NCBI RefSeq assembly: GCF_000305935.1
Contig: NC_018870.1
Location: forward strand, 2,465,001 to 2,529,000
DNA: 64,000 bases
Reading direction: 5' to 3'
Source of the DNA: Thermacetogenium phaeum DSM 12270
GTDB lineage: Bacteria; Bacillota; DSM-12270; Thermacetogeniales; Thermacetogeniaceae
Of the stretch, positions 33,836-42,945 are shown piece by piece. Within the stretch, counting starts at the first letter, position 1. Each line of letters opens with the position of its first letter. A program made the position numbers and the translations under genes. The notes beneath the pieces were generated by a model, which was not told the origin of the DNA, made no database searches, and worked only from the letters and a program-made list of their open reading frames with translations.

Positions 33836-34681
33836 CTATACCCCGGCATCGCCTCCGCCGGATTCCGGTTTCCCCACAGCCATGGCCAACATAGTAGCCA
33901 CACCGATCTGCAGGGGATCGTGAATCACCCTGTCCCGGAAGGCGGCAAAGGCCTCTGGGGTGAGCCCCGGAGGCATCCCCGGTATGGCCAGAAAGGCTTC
34001 GGGGTGCAGATCGCCAACCCCGATGAAATTCCCCCGGGGGGTGGCGTCGACAAGATAGCGGTATTTCGCCAGGGCCGGGCGCAGCCGGTGCTCCACAATG
34101 AGATTGCCGTTCAGCTCCAAAAACCGGGCCTTGAGGGGATCGGTGTCCAGAACCGCCGGGCGGGCTCCCAACACCACCAGATGGGAAATGGCCGCCATTC
34201 CCACAGGGCCGGCTCCCAGAACAAGGACTTCCTTCCCTCTTAATCCGCCGGCCAGGGCGTTTAAGGCGGTTACAAAGCCGCGGCCGGTAGCCTCGTTGTT
34301 GTCCGCCATAACCCCGGAGAGGATATTGAGAGCAATGAACTTCCGGTCATCCGCCAGGAAGATAATTCTTGCCCCTTCGGCAACCGCCTCCGCCAGCCCG
34401 ACGACATCAGAGCCGCCGGGGATCGCTGCGGCAAATCCCAGGTGCCGGACAACAGCCTGAACCGCCTGGGTAAAAAAGGGGATCACCCCCTGCCCGGCGG
34501 TAACAGGAATAACGGCAACCGGTAGCCTGCCGGCTGCCTGCTCCAGGAGTTTTTCGGAAATACCGGCAGCCCTGCAGGCTATTTGCCGCAAGGTCAGCCC
34601 CGTTTTTCCAAGCAATTCCTCGTCATAACCGCCGATCTCTTCTGCAATCCTCTCCACATCGCTCTGCAAAAGTCGGGTCAT
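33836..34681 (-). CDS. pylD: PylD, final enzyme of pyrrolysine synthesis
   Basis: PylD oxidises 3-methylornithyl-N6-lysine and closes the pyrroline ring. The 281 residues fit the family: N-terminal helical part (MTRLLQSDVERIAEEI), VIPVTAGQGVIPFFTQAV, MADNNEATGRGF, the Rossmann loop VLVLGAGPVGMAA and VDATPRGNFI. It is the last pyl gene in reading order, 121 nt after pylSc. Downstream are only the tRNAs, none of them tRNA-Pyl. Confidence 0.93.
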   Translation of the reverse strand: MTRLLQSDVERIAEEIGGYDEELLGKTGLTLRQIACRAAGISEKLLEQAAGRLPVAVIPVTAGQGVIPFFTQAVQAVVRHLGFAAAIPGGSDVVGLAEAVAEGARIIFLADDRKFIALNILSGVMADNNEATGRGFVTALNALAGGLRGKEVLVLGAGPVGMAAISHLVVLGARPAVLDTDPLKARFLELNGNLIVEHRLRPALAKYRYLVDATPRGNFIGVGDLHPEAFLAIPGMPPGLTPEAFAAFRDRVIHDPLQIGVATMLAMAVGKPESGGGDAGV

Positions 34682-34802
34682 CTTCCTTTCATCCTCACTT
34701 TAGCCAACAAATCACCATTTAGTGAAAGAGCACGTTCCATCCCGCCTGCGTCCCGGAGGCCGGTTGCCCCAACTACCGGCCGTCCGTCCTCAACGAGGGA
34801 TC

Positions 34803-35642
34803 TCAGATGTTCAGACGGGCACCGTCGAGATAGGAAAGGCTCCGCCCCGCTCTGCGGATGTTGCCATGTCCCCTGAGGGCTACCACCAGGCGCTCCAGCC
34901 CGATACCGATCCCCACCCAGGGATCCGTAATCCCCCATTGCTCATCAAGCTTATGGGGCCCCCAGGAGCCGGACCCGAGTTCCAGGTCGCCGGCCACTAT
35001 GTCGACGGTATCCCCGTAAACGTGGCAGTTGTTCCTCTCCAGCCGATAATCCCTAATCCCCGCCGCTTCCATGGCAATTGCCGCCAGCTGCCGCAGCCTC
35101 TCCTCCTGCCGTCCTTCGAGGTCGTCCAGCTCTACCAGGTTGAGCATGGTAAACTCGTTGAGGTGCCGCATACCCTCCGATTCCTTGCGAAAACAGGGGC
35201 CCACTTCGAAGATCCGCACTGGCTTGCCCCACAAACGCAGCAGGTCGCGCAACAGGTGGTAAAGGTTCGGGGCCAGCATCGGCCGCAGGCACTTATCCCC
35301 GTCCACCCAAAAAACCTGCCTGAACAGCGGGTGATCCGGAGTAATGGTCATCTTGCCGAGCATGCCTCGGGACAGCAGAATCGGTGTCACCACCTGCACA
35401 AAACCTTCTTTCGTGAGCCGCTCCACCAGCCTGCTTTCAACCAGGGAAAGCAGAGGGCGGCGGGTGGTGTTTCTCAGCACCTGCAGCGCTTCCCTGTTTC
35501 TGGCCGCCAGCTCCCTCTCCAGCACCTGAAAGGCCCTGTCGCGCTCCTGAAGGGAATCGAAAAACCTGCCCTTAATGTTGTCTTCTCCTGCATCCAGTTC
35601 GCTGAGCCGCTGCTTCTGCGTTTCCGTCCAGGTGATACTCAA
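34803..35642 (-). CDS. pylSc: PylSc, catalytic domain of pyrrolysyl-tRNA synthetase
   Basis: Charges tRNA-Pyl with pyrrolysine. The 279-residue class II synthetase core shows motif 2 IFEVGPCFRKESEGMRHLNEF, seen here as FEVGPCFRKES and MRHLNEFTMLNLVE, plus LRPMLAPNLYHLLR and motif 3 GIGIGLERLVVALRG. The N-terminal tRNA-binding domain is separate (pylSn), as in bacteria rather than Methanosarcina. The start is TTG 35642 preceded by GGGGGATGA. Confidence 0.95.
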   Translation of the reverse strand: MSITWTETQKQRLSELDAGEDNIKGRFFDSLQERDRAFQVLERELAARNREALQVLRNTTRRPLLSLVESRLVERLTKEGFVQVVTPILLSRGMLGKMTITPDHPLFRQVFWVDGDKCLRPMLAPNLYHLLRDLLRLWGKPVRIFEVGPCFRKESEGMRHLNEFTMLNLVELDDLEGRQEERLRQLAAIAMEAAGIRDYRLERNNCHVYGDTVDIVAGDLELGSGSWGPHKLDEQWGITDPWVGIGIGLERLVVALRGHGNIRRAGRSLSYLDGARLNI

Positions 35643-35796
35643 CTCAGATCATCCCCCGCTTTATTGTTCGGCTGCCGGGGCAAATCCGCAGAAAACTTCC
35701 CCAGACGCCTTCTCGATTTTACACCGCCGTTAGCAAAAACCCCCGCAAGGATAAACCCCTTTTCGTCCTCCCTGCGATTCCCCCCGTAGAAGGCTT

Positions 35797-36123
35797 CTAC
35801 TGAGGATCCCGGAGATCGGTGCCATAGTGCTCTGTGAAGCGGGTGGCGGCAAACTTTTCGATCTTCCAGGCCGGTATCCGGCAGGCCCTGCACTTCTCAA
35901 AGACCCACTTGTTGCGCAGCCACCGGGCGGCGCGGCTGTTTTTGGACAGGCGCACCTGGAAGGTGTGGCCGCAGTGGGTGGTAACCTCGGCATACTTCCC
36001 CTTTTTGACGATCTTCCTGATGCCGTGAAGGACGCCGGTGCGCGACGGCCACAGCTTGATCTTGTTGATAAGAAGGTAGAAGTCCACCCGCTTTCGATAA
36101 TACCTTTCCTTCGCCTTACTCAT
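35797..36123 (-). CDS. pylSn: PylSn, tRNA-Pyl-binding protein
   Basis: A 108-codon gene for the N-terminal domain of pyrrolysyl-tRNA synthetase. Signature parts are KLWPSRTGVLHGIRKI, TTHCGHTFQVRLSKNSRAAR (zinc Cys/His) and KCRACRIP. ATG 36123 has AAAGGAG 6 nt upstream; an open frame to 36159 is ignored. Here it sits between pylC and pylSc, unlike the order in Desulfitobacterium, where pylSn follows pylD. Confidence 0.93.
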   Translation of the reverse strand: MSKAKERYYRKRVDFYLLINKIKLWPSRTGVLHGIRKIVKKGKYAEVTTHCGHTFQVRLSKNSRAARWLRNKWVFEKCRACRIPAWKIEKFAATRFTEHYGTDLRDPQ

Positions 36124-36322
36124 CCAAAAGCTCCTTTCAGTTTCCGATTCCTGGAACAACCTCTCAAGGTCGCCGCCAACCGCCCGCTTCCGGCCAGCCG
36201 GCTGCTCCCGGAAAAATGCCCGACCCTGCCGGCAGGCGCCGGCTGTTCCATCCCGCGAAGCGGCAGCAGCTTCGATGGGTAGCGTAACGAAGTGAGGCAG
36301 GGGCTGCGCTATCCTTTAATTC

Positions 36323-37456
36323 TCAGCGAGAAAACCGCTTCCCGATGGCGGCAAGCACTTCACAGCGCCTCTCCCAGGCTTTGTCCCGATCGGCACCGGT
36401 GACGATCAGGGTGGCCACCCATTCCACACGCCCCGGCTCAAAGTTCGTCAGAGCCTCATCCGCCCCGTAAAAGTCACGAACCAGCCTCAAAGGGCCCGCA
36501 TCGGAGATGATGTGCTCCCCCAGGGTTTCCACCCCTTCCGGAGAAACCCTGATATGCTCGTAAACGACCCCACTCTTTACTGAAAGGTCCACCTCCCGGG
36601 GTAGCTCCCCTAGCGAGAACACCCGGTAGAGAAGCTCAACGATGTTGACCCCGGTCGCCTTGTACACCGCAGTCGGCGTCTGGCTGGGCAGCCGGGCATC
36701 GATCTCCAGCAGTTTGAGCACACCCTGATGAAGGATCACCTCCAGGTCCATCACCCCGGTGAGGTCCAGCAAGCCGGCCACCTTCTCCGCCATTTTCGCA
36801 AACTGCCGCACCAGCGCCGGATCCAGCTTCACAGGGGCTGAGACCCGCTTGCAGTCAAAATCATCATCCATCTCCAGTTCCGTTACCAGGAGAGGGAGAA
36901 ACCTCCCCTTAAGGCCGATGACCTCCAGCGAATAGGAGTCCCCCTCCAGAAATTCCTGCAGAATGTAGTCACCCCCTCCGGGGCATGTTTCCTTGAAGAA
37001 CTCATCCAGCTCCCGCTGATCGGCGATCAGCCGAACCCCCCGGCTCCCGCTCAAAGCGGAGGGCTTGGCTATGAGGGGGAAACCACAGCCCGGCCAGTAG
37101 CTGGGAGCGGGAATGCCGTTCTGCCGAAACAGGAGGTCTGATTTCCTTTTGGACGAAGATACATCGTAAGCGGCCGGGTCAAATGCCAGAGGATACTCTT
37201 GAGCTGCGGCGAGCTCCGCCAGGAAGGTCAGCGCCCTTTCGTCCTCTAAAGCGGGAATGATCAGATCGGCCCCTCGCAGCACCTCCGTCAAAGCCTCTGC
37301 ATCCCGAAGAATGTCCAGCCGACGGTAGGAATCGCAGAGCCCCACCGCCGGGGCCTGGGGATTTCTGTCCACCAGGGTGACTTCCCAGCCCGCCTGGTGG
37401 GCGAGGTAAACGGCTTCCACCCCTTGGAGTTTGCCTCCTAATACAACTGCCCTCAC
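36323..37456 (-). CDS. pylC: PylC, 3-methylornithine-lysine ligase
   Basis: PylC joins 3-methylornithine to the epsilon-amino group of lysine with ATP. The 377-residue ATP-grasp protein starts with a Rossmann-like VVLGGKLQGVEAVYLAHQAG and contains PLIAKPSALSGSRGVRLI, YILQEFLEGDSYSLEVIG and KLLEIDARLPSQTPTAVY (metal-binding Glu/Asp). GTG 37456 follows AGGAGGAGAG. A 199 nt gap separates it from pylSn and holds no tRNA. Confidence 0.94.
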   Translation of the reverse strand: MRAVVLGGKLQGVEAVYLAHQAGWEVTLVDRNPQAPAVGLCDSYRRLDILRDAEALTEVLRGADLIIPALEDERALTFLAELAAAQEYPLAFDPAAYDVSSSKRKSDLLFRQNGIPAPSYWPGCGFPLIAKPSALSGSRGVRLIADQRELDEFFKETCPGGGDYILQEFLEGDSYSLEVIGLKGRFLPLLVTELEMDDDFDCKRVSAPVKLDPALVRQFAKMAEKVAGLLDLTGVMDLEVILHQGVLKLLEIDARLPSQTPTAVYKATGVNIVELLYRVFSLGELPREVDLSVKSGVVYEHIRVSPEGVETLGEHIISDAGPLRLVRDFYGADEALTNFEPGRVEWVATLIVTGADRDKAWERRCEVLAAIGKRFSR

Positions 37457-37484
37457 TTCTCTCCTCCTGTGACGAGAATTACGG

Positions 37485-38156
37485 CTAATAGAACATCTCC
37501 CTTTTGACCTCTTGCCCCGGTTCGATCACCAAAAAGTTTCCGTCCCAGTGCCCGGCAAGCAGTTTTTCCAGCAGGTTCAAGGAGCCGGGGATGACCTCGT
37601 ACTTCATATTGAAAGTTTCCGCCGTCTTGCGGGCGTATTCCTCATAAGCGGTCAGGTCATAGGCGCCGGTGTCGATGAGCGCCACCCGCCTATAATTCCT
37701 CATCACCTCTCGCGCCAGCCAGTGGGCCTTTTCCGGGGGATACTTCTTGACCCAGGGAACCTCCCGATTATAAACTGCCAGAGGGGTTTCCCCGTGCTCG
37801 ATCCACCCCTTGGTCAGATAAAAGGTCCCCGGTTCCCTGCGGGATTCCTCGAGGTATCTCTCGCGGGAGCCGAGAAAGAGGGCAATACAGTCGTCCGTCC
37901 TGGGAATCACCAGCTTAACCCGCTGCGGCTTCAAGCCCACTATCCCCTCGGAACAGAGACCGTAGCCGAGTAGGGCCACCTCATAGCTCCCGTCCTCTTC
38001 AATTTCGGCCAGACATCCCCGCAGCCTTTCATTTAGCTTGTCGGGATGGTTATGCAGGCCGAACTCCAAAACCCTAACGTCCAGGTGTTCAGGGGCCAGT
38101 TTCTCGATCTCTGGAGCAATGGATTCGCAAACTACTAAAACTGCTTTTTCTTCCAT
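37485..38156 (-). CDS. DUF1638 protein linked to methylamine/corrinoid methyltransferases
   Basis: A 223-residue protein with the DUF1638 blocks VLVVCESIAPEIEKLAP, ALLGYGLCSEGIVGL, LVIPRTDDCIALFLGSRE and YYLTKGWIEHG-like FYLTKGWIEHGE. This family is commonly found with MttB/MtmB methyltransferase clusters; its chemistry is not established. It lies between the corrinoid activator and pylC in one run. Confidence 0.85.
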   Translation of the reverse strand: MEEKAVLVVCESIAPEIEKLAPEHLDVRVLEFGLHNHPDKLNERLRGCLAEIEEDGSYEVALLGYGLCSEGIVGLKPQRVKLVIPRTDDCIALFLGSRERYLEESRREPGTFYLTKGWIEHGETPLAVYNREVPWVKKYPPEKAHWLAREVMRNYRRVALIDTGAYDLTAYEEYARKTAETFNMKYEVIPGSLNLLEKLLAGHWDGNFLVIEPGQEVKREMFY

Positions 38157-38174
38157 ACCTTCGCCCCTTTCCCG

Positions 38175-40028
38175 TCATGCTTTTGCTGGCGCAGCGGTGG
38201 GAAAGGACATCGAGGCCCCGAAGAGCTCCATAAACCTGGGGTAAGACCCCAGCTCTACATATTCAACTGAAGCTGCGATCCGGGCGGCGCGCCTGTATTC
38301 ACCTTTGGAAAGCAGGGCTGTGATCGCCCCGGTTCCGGCGGCGTTCCCGACTGGTCTTACCCTGTCCTCGAGAACAGAGGGAATCAGGCCGATAGCGCAG
38401 GCGCTGTGCCTGTCCAGATAGTTGCCGAAGGCGCCAGCCAGCAGCACCTCGGAAACGTCTTCCGGAGCGATTCCGTATCTGTCCAGCAGCACCGCAACAC
38501 CCGTTGCTATCGCCCCTTTGGCCAGCTGGAGCTCGCGCACATCCTGCTGGGTAATGTAGAGAGGCCTGCCGTCGGCAGCCTCATCCTCCGCTGCCAGCAA
38601 AAACGCCCTCCCACCGTCCTGTTCAACCACGCGGGAGGCAAAACTCTCGGCAGGTGTGCCGACGAGAGCCTCTGGGGGGAGAATCCTGCCCCGATAATCG
38701 ATGATACCGACCTTCAGCATTCCGGCCACAGCGTCGATAAGCCCGGACCCGCAGATCCCCTTTGGCCTCTCACCGTCAATGGTGGTGTAACTGAACTCTT
38801 CACCGAATTCAACGTGGTCAATGGCCCCTTTAGTCCCCCGCATCCCGCAGCTGATCTGAGCGCCTTCAAAGGCCGGCCCGGCTGCGGCAGAACACGCCAG
38901 AAGGCGGTCCTTCGTTCCCAACACGATTTCCCCGTTGGTGCCGATGTCGATGGCGAGTTTGATCTCCTCGCTTTTATCCATCTCCGTAGCCAGAATGACC
39001 CCAACGGTGTCGGCTCCGACAAAACCGGCGATATTGGGGAGCACGTAGATGACACCAGCCTCGTTGATCTCTATGCCTAATTCGGAGGCAGCCACAACCT
39101 GCTCCATCCCCGTCACCGGAACGTAGGGGGAAAGGGCGATGTGCTTGGGGTTGAGCCCCAGGAAGAGGTGGTGCATGCAGGAGTTCCCCACAACGGAGGC
39201 CGCATAAACGTCCTCCTTCCGGCACTTAGCCTCCGACGCTGCCTTTTCAATCAGCTCGTTGAGCACCTCGATGACGGCTCGATGCAATCTCTCCAGGCCG
39301 TCCTTCTCCTGGGTTGCGTAGGTGATCCGGGAAATGACGTCAGCACCGTACTTCGTCTGGGGATTCAAGGCAGAGGCGACCGCCAGCACCTTTCCCGTCA
39401 AGAGATCGAGGAGGTATCCCACAACAGTGGTCGTGCCGATATCAAAGGCGATCCCCAGGAGTGTGGACGTCGTATCCCCCTTCTCAATCCCCATGACCTC
39501 CTCACCGGCGGTAACGGCGGTGCAGGTAAAGCCTCCCGCCCGCAGCGCCTCCGGCAGTGCGCGCAAGGCCCTTAGGGAAATTCGCAGGTCCTTACTGCCA
39601 CCTGCCTCCTCCAGGACCGCCTGCAGCCGGTTCCAGTCAGGGCGCTGATCCTCGAGCGTCGGCGGCGGTGCTTTCAGGCAATGCTTCTGAACGTGGGGGT
39701 CCAGGTCAATTCTGCGCTCCGTCGTGGCAATGAGAATTTTATGACCTCGCACCTCAAGGAGCTCTACCCCTACATCCTCTTCAACCGCTGCGGCACAGGC
39801 AAGCCGGAGTCCATCTGCGATCTCTTTTTCATCCAGATGAGTCTTATCGGCCTCGGAAGGCTCCATCCGACCCTTCACAACCCTTACCCGGCACTTCCCG
39901 CACTTCCCCCTTCCCCCGCAGGGAAAGTCAAAGTCCAGCCCGGCCAGGTCGATGGCCTCCTTCAATAGTGTTCCCGCAGGCACCTCGACTTCCTTCATTG
40001 CGGGATAAAAGGTTACCTTGCACTTCAA
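38175..40028 (-). CDS. RamA/RACo-like reductive activator of corrinoid methyltransferases
   Basis: Reductively activates Co(II) corrinoid proteins to Co(I) with ATP. The 617 residues hold an N-terminal 2Fe-2S ferredoxin domain with Cys37, Cys43, Cys46 and Cys78 (FPCGGRGKCGKC, RLACAA) and a C-terminal ASKHA/DUF4445 ATPase (IAFDIGTTTVVGYLLD, LAIDIGTNGEIVLG, GSGLIDAVAGMLK, LLAGAFGNYLD). The ferredoxin end makes it RACo-like rather than the archaeal RamA with C-terminal 4Fe-4S clusters. The start is TTG 40028 after GGGGAG. No methyltransferase gene lies beside it in the window. Confidence 0.9.
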   Translation of the reverse strand: MKCKVTFYPAMKEVEVPAGTLLKEAIDLAGLDFDFPCGGRGKCGKCRVRVVKGRMEPSEADKTHLDEKEIADGLRLACAAAVEEDVGVELLEVRGHKILIATTERRIDLDPHVQKHCLKAPPPTLEDQRPDWNRLQAVLEEAGGSKDLRISLRALRALPEALRAGGFTCTAVTAGEEVMGIEKGDTTSTLLGIAFDIGTTTVVGYLLDLLTGKVLAVASALNPQTKYGADVISRITYATQEKDGLERLHRAVIEVLNELIEKAASEAKCRKEDVYAASVVGNSCMHHLFLGLNPKHIALSPYVPVTGMEQVVAASELGIEINEAGVIYVLPNIAGFVGADTVGVILATEMDKSEEIKLAIDIGTNGEIVLGTKDRLLACSAAAGPAFEGAQISCGMRGTKGAIDHVEFGEEFSYTTIDGERPKGICGSGLIDAVAGMLKVGIIDYRGRILPPEALVGTPAESFASRVVEQDGGRAFLLAAEDEAADGRPLYITQQDVRELQLAKGAIATGVAVLLDRYGIAPEDVSEVLLAGAFGNYLDRHSACAIGLIPSVLEDRVRPVGNAAGTGAITALLSKGEYRRAARIAASVEYVELGSYPRFMELFGASMSFPTAAPAKA

Positions 40029-40345
40029 CGCTACGCACTCCCCTCTTTCAGATAATTACTGCCCTGAAAATACATCAAGTTCACCCGCCGGTCTGCCGCT
40101 CGACTCCCGATTCCAGACCGGACGGTGATGGCGGCGACGAAAGGCAGTGCGGTATGATCCCTGTTCAGTAATCTTCACAAACACGGGACTTGCCCCGCAT
40201 GCCGTTAGAATACCTTGTAAGGTTCGACAGCGGTTGACATTTTTCCTCCTGCCGCAATCATTCTCCGCTTTCGTCAATGGCCGCTGTGCCCGTAGAGGTG
40301 GCCAACTCACCGGGAATAAGCAAAACAGATCGGGGATGACGCCAG
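40029..40345. other. Intergenic region carrying dispersed repeat copy 1
   Basis: 317 bp between ramA-like and tetR genes with no credible coding frame. It contains the hairpin repeat at 40059-40125. The rest has scattered short inverted repeats (for example ACGGGACTTGCCCCG) but nothing I can name. Confidence 0.4.
40059..40125 (-). repeat. Dispersed hairpin repeat, copy 1
   Basis: On the minus strand it carries CCGGTCTG, a 19 nt core GGAATCGGGAGTCGAGCGG that overlaps the arm, then CAGACCGG, giving a perfect 8 bp stem, and ends TATTTTCAGGGCAG. The same core and tail recur on the plus strand at 46775-46838. Reading frames differ between copies, so it is not conserved protein. Confidence 0.7.
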
Positions 40346-40897
40346 TCAAAAAGAACGCAGCAGAAACCTTTGCAGCTGTACGGCCGCTTCTTCGACAGTC
40401 AGGTTGTTGGTCAGTAGGAAATCGGGGTTGAGCACCGCCTGGACGGAGGCGGTTACACAGGCGGTAAGGATCCTGGGGTCCAGATCCCGGATTACCGGAT
40501 CCCCTCTTCTGGCCATAGTCTGAATAATCCACCGGATGTTCTCCGCTCTGATGCGTTCGATTTTGGACCAGAGTTGAGGATAGCACCGCTTCAGATCGCT
40601 TATCGATCCGGCATTGAACAGGAATCTGCCGTCCTCCAAAAAGCACCTGATAGCCCCGGTCAAAACACCGGCGATATCCTTTTCTCGATCCACCAGGCTT
40701 CTGATCTCTTGGGTGAGCTCTTCAATGACTGAATCAAGAACAGCCTCGATGACCCCCTCCTTGCTGCCGAAGTAACGATAGAGCGTCCTCTTGCTGATGC
40801 CCGCCCCGGCTGCCATCTCATCCACGGTGATATCATGAAGCCCACGTTCACAGGCAAGCTCCTTTACCGCAGCAATAACCCTGTCCCGGACGTTCAA
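40346..40897 (-). CDS. TetR-family transcriptional repressor
   Basis: A 183-residue regulator with the N-terminal TetR HTH: ELACERGLHDITVDEMAAGA, GISKRTLYRYFGSKEGVIEAVL. The C-terminal ligand domain is variable. It is the last gene of the exporter operon, 15 nt after the permease, and probably represses it by binding the palindrome at 44929-44942 (inference). The start is TTG 40897. Confidence 0.9.
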   Translation of the reverse strand: MNVRDRVIAAVKELACERGLHDITVDEMAAGAGISKRTLYRYFGSKEGVIEAVLDSVIEELTQEIRSLVDREKDIAGVLTGAIRCFLEDGRFLFNAGSISDLKRCYPQLWSKIERIRAENIRWIIQTMARRGDPVIRDLDPRILTACVTASVQAVLNPDFLLTNNLTVEEAAVQLQRFLLRSF

Positions 40898-40912
40898 AAT
40901 AACCGACCACCT

Positions 40913-42025
40913 TTAGCCTATTTTTTTCTTAAACTTGAGGCTGCTGATCGTCAGGAAGACCACAGAGAAAACCAGCAGGGTTACCACCTGCCCCACCAGA
41001 TAGGAGAAGCCGATCCCTTTAAGGACGATCCCCCGGATAATATCCAGATAATAGGTAAGAGGGATGAGGCAGCTCAGGTAATAGATCACCTTGGGCATGG
41101 CCGCCCTCGGGAAGAGGAAACCGGACAGCATAATGGAAGGGAGAAGGACGAAAAAGGACATCTGCATGGCCTGCATCTGCGTCCTGGCGATGTTGGAGAT
41201 GAGGATCCCCAGCCCCAGGGAGGCGGTTATGAAAAAGAGGGTGAGCAGGTAGAGGTCGAGGATGCTGCCGCGGATCGGCACGTGAAAGACCAGGCTCCCC
41301 ACCAACAGGGCTACGGTGATCTGTACGTATCCCAGGAGAATATAGGGCACGATCTTCCCGATCATCAGCTCATAAGGCCTGATAGGGGTAACCAGCAGCT
41401 GCTCCAGAGTTCCCCGCTCCCTCTCCCTGACGATCCCGATGGAGGTCATGAGCACCATGGTCATGGTGACGATAATCCCCAGGAGGGCCGGCACCATATA
41501 ATAGGCGGTGATCCCGTCGGGGTTGTACCACGGCCGCACCCGGACATCGTAAGGTATACCACCGCTTAAGTGGATCTTCTCGAAGATGATCTCCTGCGAC
41601 TTGACGAGGCCGATGGCGTTGGCGATGGCGATGGCCTGGTTGGCCACCATGTTGTCGCTGGCATCCACAATCACCTGCACCTGGGCGGGCGTACCCCGCT
41701 TCAGGTCTCTGGCGAATTGCGGGGGGAAGATAATTCCTGCCTGAGCCTTACCGCTGTCGATCATTCTGTTGACCTCGGCATAACTCCCGGCTATCCAGGT
41801 AACATCGAAGTAGCCGGAGGCGGTGAAGGCCTCCAGCATCTCCCTGCTCTCCGGGGAGAGGGACTGGTCGAAGACGACCGTTGGGATGTGCCGCACCTCG
41901 GTCTGGATGGCATAGCCAAAGAGCAGCAACTGCACCAGGGGGATCAGGAAAACCATCGCCACGGTCAGGCGGTCGCGCCGCAGCTGGATAAATTCCTTTT
42001 TCAGTACGGCCAGGATCCTGTTCAC
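40913..42025 (-). CDS. ABC-2 type exporter permease (YhhJ/YbhR-like)
   Basis: A 370-residue membrane protein: one N-terminal helix (TVAMVFLIPLVQLLLFGYAI), a large outer domain of about 140 residues, and five C-terminal helices with the ABC-2 motif MIGKIVPYILLGYVQ and LFPRAAMPKVIYYLSCLIPLTY (shown partly). It overlaps the ATPase gene by 4 nt. It would form a homodimer, since only one permease gene is present. Confidence 0.9.
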   Translation of the reverse strand: MNRILAVLKKEFIQLRRDRLTVAMVFLIPLVQLLLFGYAIQTEVRHIPTVVFDQSLSPESREMLEAFTASGYFDVTWIAGSYAEVNRMIDSGKAQAGIIFPPQFARDLKRGTPAQVQVIVDASDNMVANQAIAIANAIGLVKSQEIIFEKIHLSGGIPYDVRVRPWYNPDGITAYYMVPALLGIIVTMTMVLMTSIGIVRERERGTLEQLLVTPIRPYELMIGKIVPYILLGYVQITVALLVGSLVFHVPIRGSILDLYLLTLFFITASLGLGILISNIARTQMQAMQMSFFVLLPSIMLSGFLFPRAAMPKVIYYLSCLIPLTYYLDIIRGIVLKGIGFSYLVGQVVTLLVFSVVFLTISSLKFKKKIG

Positions 42026-42945
42026 AAACCCCCCTCCTTTCTGCGCCGGCGCCTGGCAAGGGCGACGAAGACATCGTCCAGCGAGGGGGTAATCCGGTTC
42101 ACTCTGCCCCCGGTGAACCGGGAGAGCATGCCCAGATACTCCTCACCGGCGAGCAGCACATGCAGGAGGCGACCGTGCAGGCTGCACTCCTTCACATATT
42201 CCAGAGCTTCCACATCCCGCATCCTCTCCACCGGGTCCGGCACCTCCAGCTCCACCAGGCAGCCGTCGAGGACGTTCTCCTTCAGCCGGCCGGGTGCATC
42301 CAGGGCCAGCAGTTTCCCTTCGGAGAGAAAGGCGATCCTGGTGCAGCGCTCCGCTTCGTCCATGAAGTGGGTGGTGACCAGAACGGTGGTCCCGGCTGCC
42401 GCCAGTCCCCTGATGATAGCGAAAAACTCCCTGCGGGCGGTGGGGCTGACCCCGCTTGTGGGCTCATCCAGGAACACCATCGCCGGCTCTCCGATCAGGG
42501 CGCAGGAAAGGGCAAGCCGCTGCCTCCAGCCGCCGCTCAAATGGCCCACCAGCTCCCTTTCCCTACCGGCAAGGCCCGCCAGGGTAACCAACCGGCAGAT
42601 CCGCTCCTCCCTCTCCCGTCGGGGGATGCCGTAGACCCCGGCGTAAAATTCCAGGTTCTCACGTACGGTCAGGTCCTCGTAGAGGCTGAACTTCTGGGAC
42701 ATATAACCGATCCTTTTCTTGATCTTTTCGCTCTCCCGGAAAAGGTCATAACCGAGCACCTCCCCGCTCCCCGAGGTGGGCGTCAGGATCCCGCAGAGCA
42801 TCCGGATCACCGTGGACTTGCCGGCTCCATTGGGGCCCAAAAGTCCGAAGACCTCCCCGGGACGGATCTCCATAGTCAGGCCGTCTACTGCAGTAAAATC
42901 GCCGAAAACCCGGGTCAGGCCCCGGGTGACCACAACCGGTTTCAC
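42022..42945 (-). CDS. ABC exporter ATPase
   Basis: A 307-residue ABC ATPase with Walker A GLLGPNGAGKSTVI, signature HLSGGWRQRLALSCAL, Walker B MVFLDEPTSGVSP and H-loop VTTHFMDEAERC. The C-terminal 80 residues are the extra domain seen in drug/Na+ exporters. It overlaps both neighbours by 4 nt and is the second of two adjacent ATPase genes, matching the two halves of E. coli YbhF. Confidence 0.94.
   Translation of the reverse strand: MKPVVVTRGLTRVFGDFTAVDGLTMEIRPGEVFGLLGPNGAGKSTVIRMLCGILTPTSGSGEVLGYDLFRESEKIKKRIGYMSQKFSLYEDLTVRENLEFYAGVYGIPRREREERICRLVTLAGLAGRERELVGHLSGGWRQRLALSCALIGEPAMVFLDEPTSGVSPTARREFFAIIRGLAAAGTTVLVTTHFMDEAERCTRIAFLSEGKLLALDAPGRLKENVLDGCLVELEVPDPVERMRDVEALEYVKECSLHGRLLHVLLAGEEYLGMLSRFTGGRVNRITPSLDDVFVALARRRRRKEGGL

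Noticed and set aside
33700-38170. tRNA-Pyl (pylT) within the pyl cluster
   Set aside because: I searched all gaps on both strands for an anticodon loop like CTCTAAA with flanking stems and found none.
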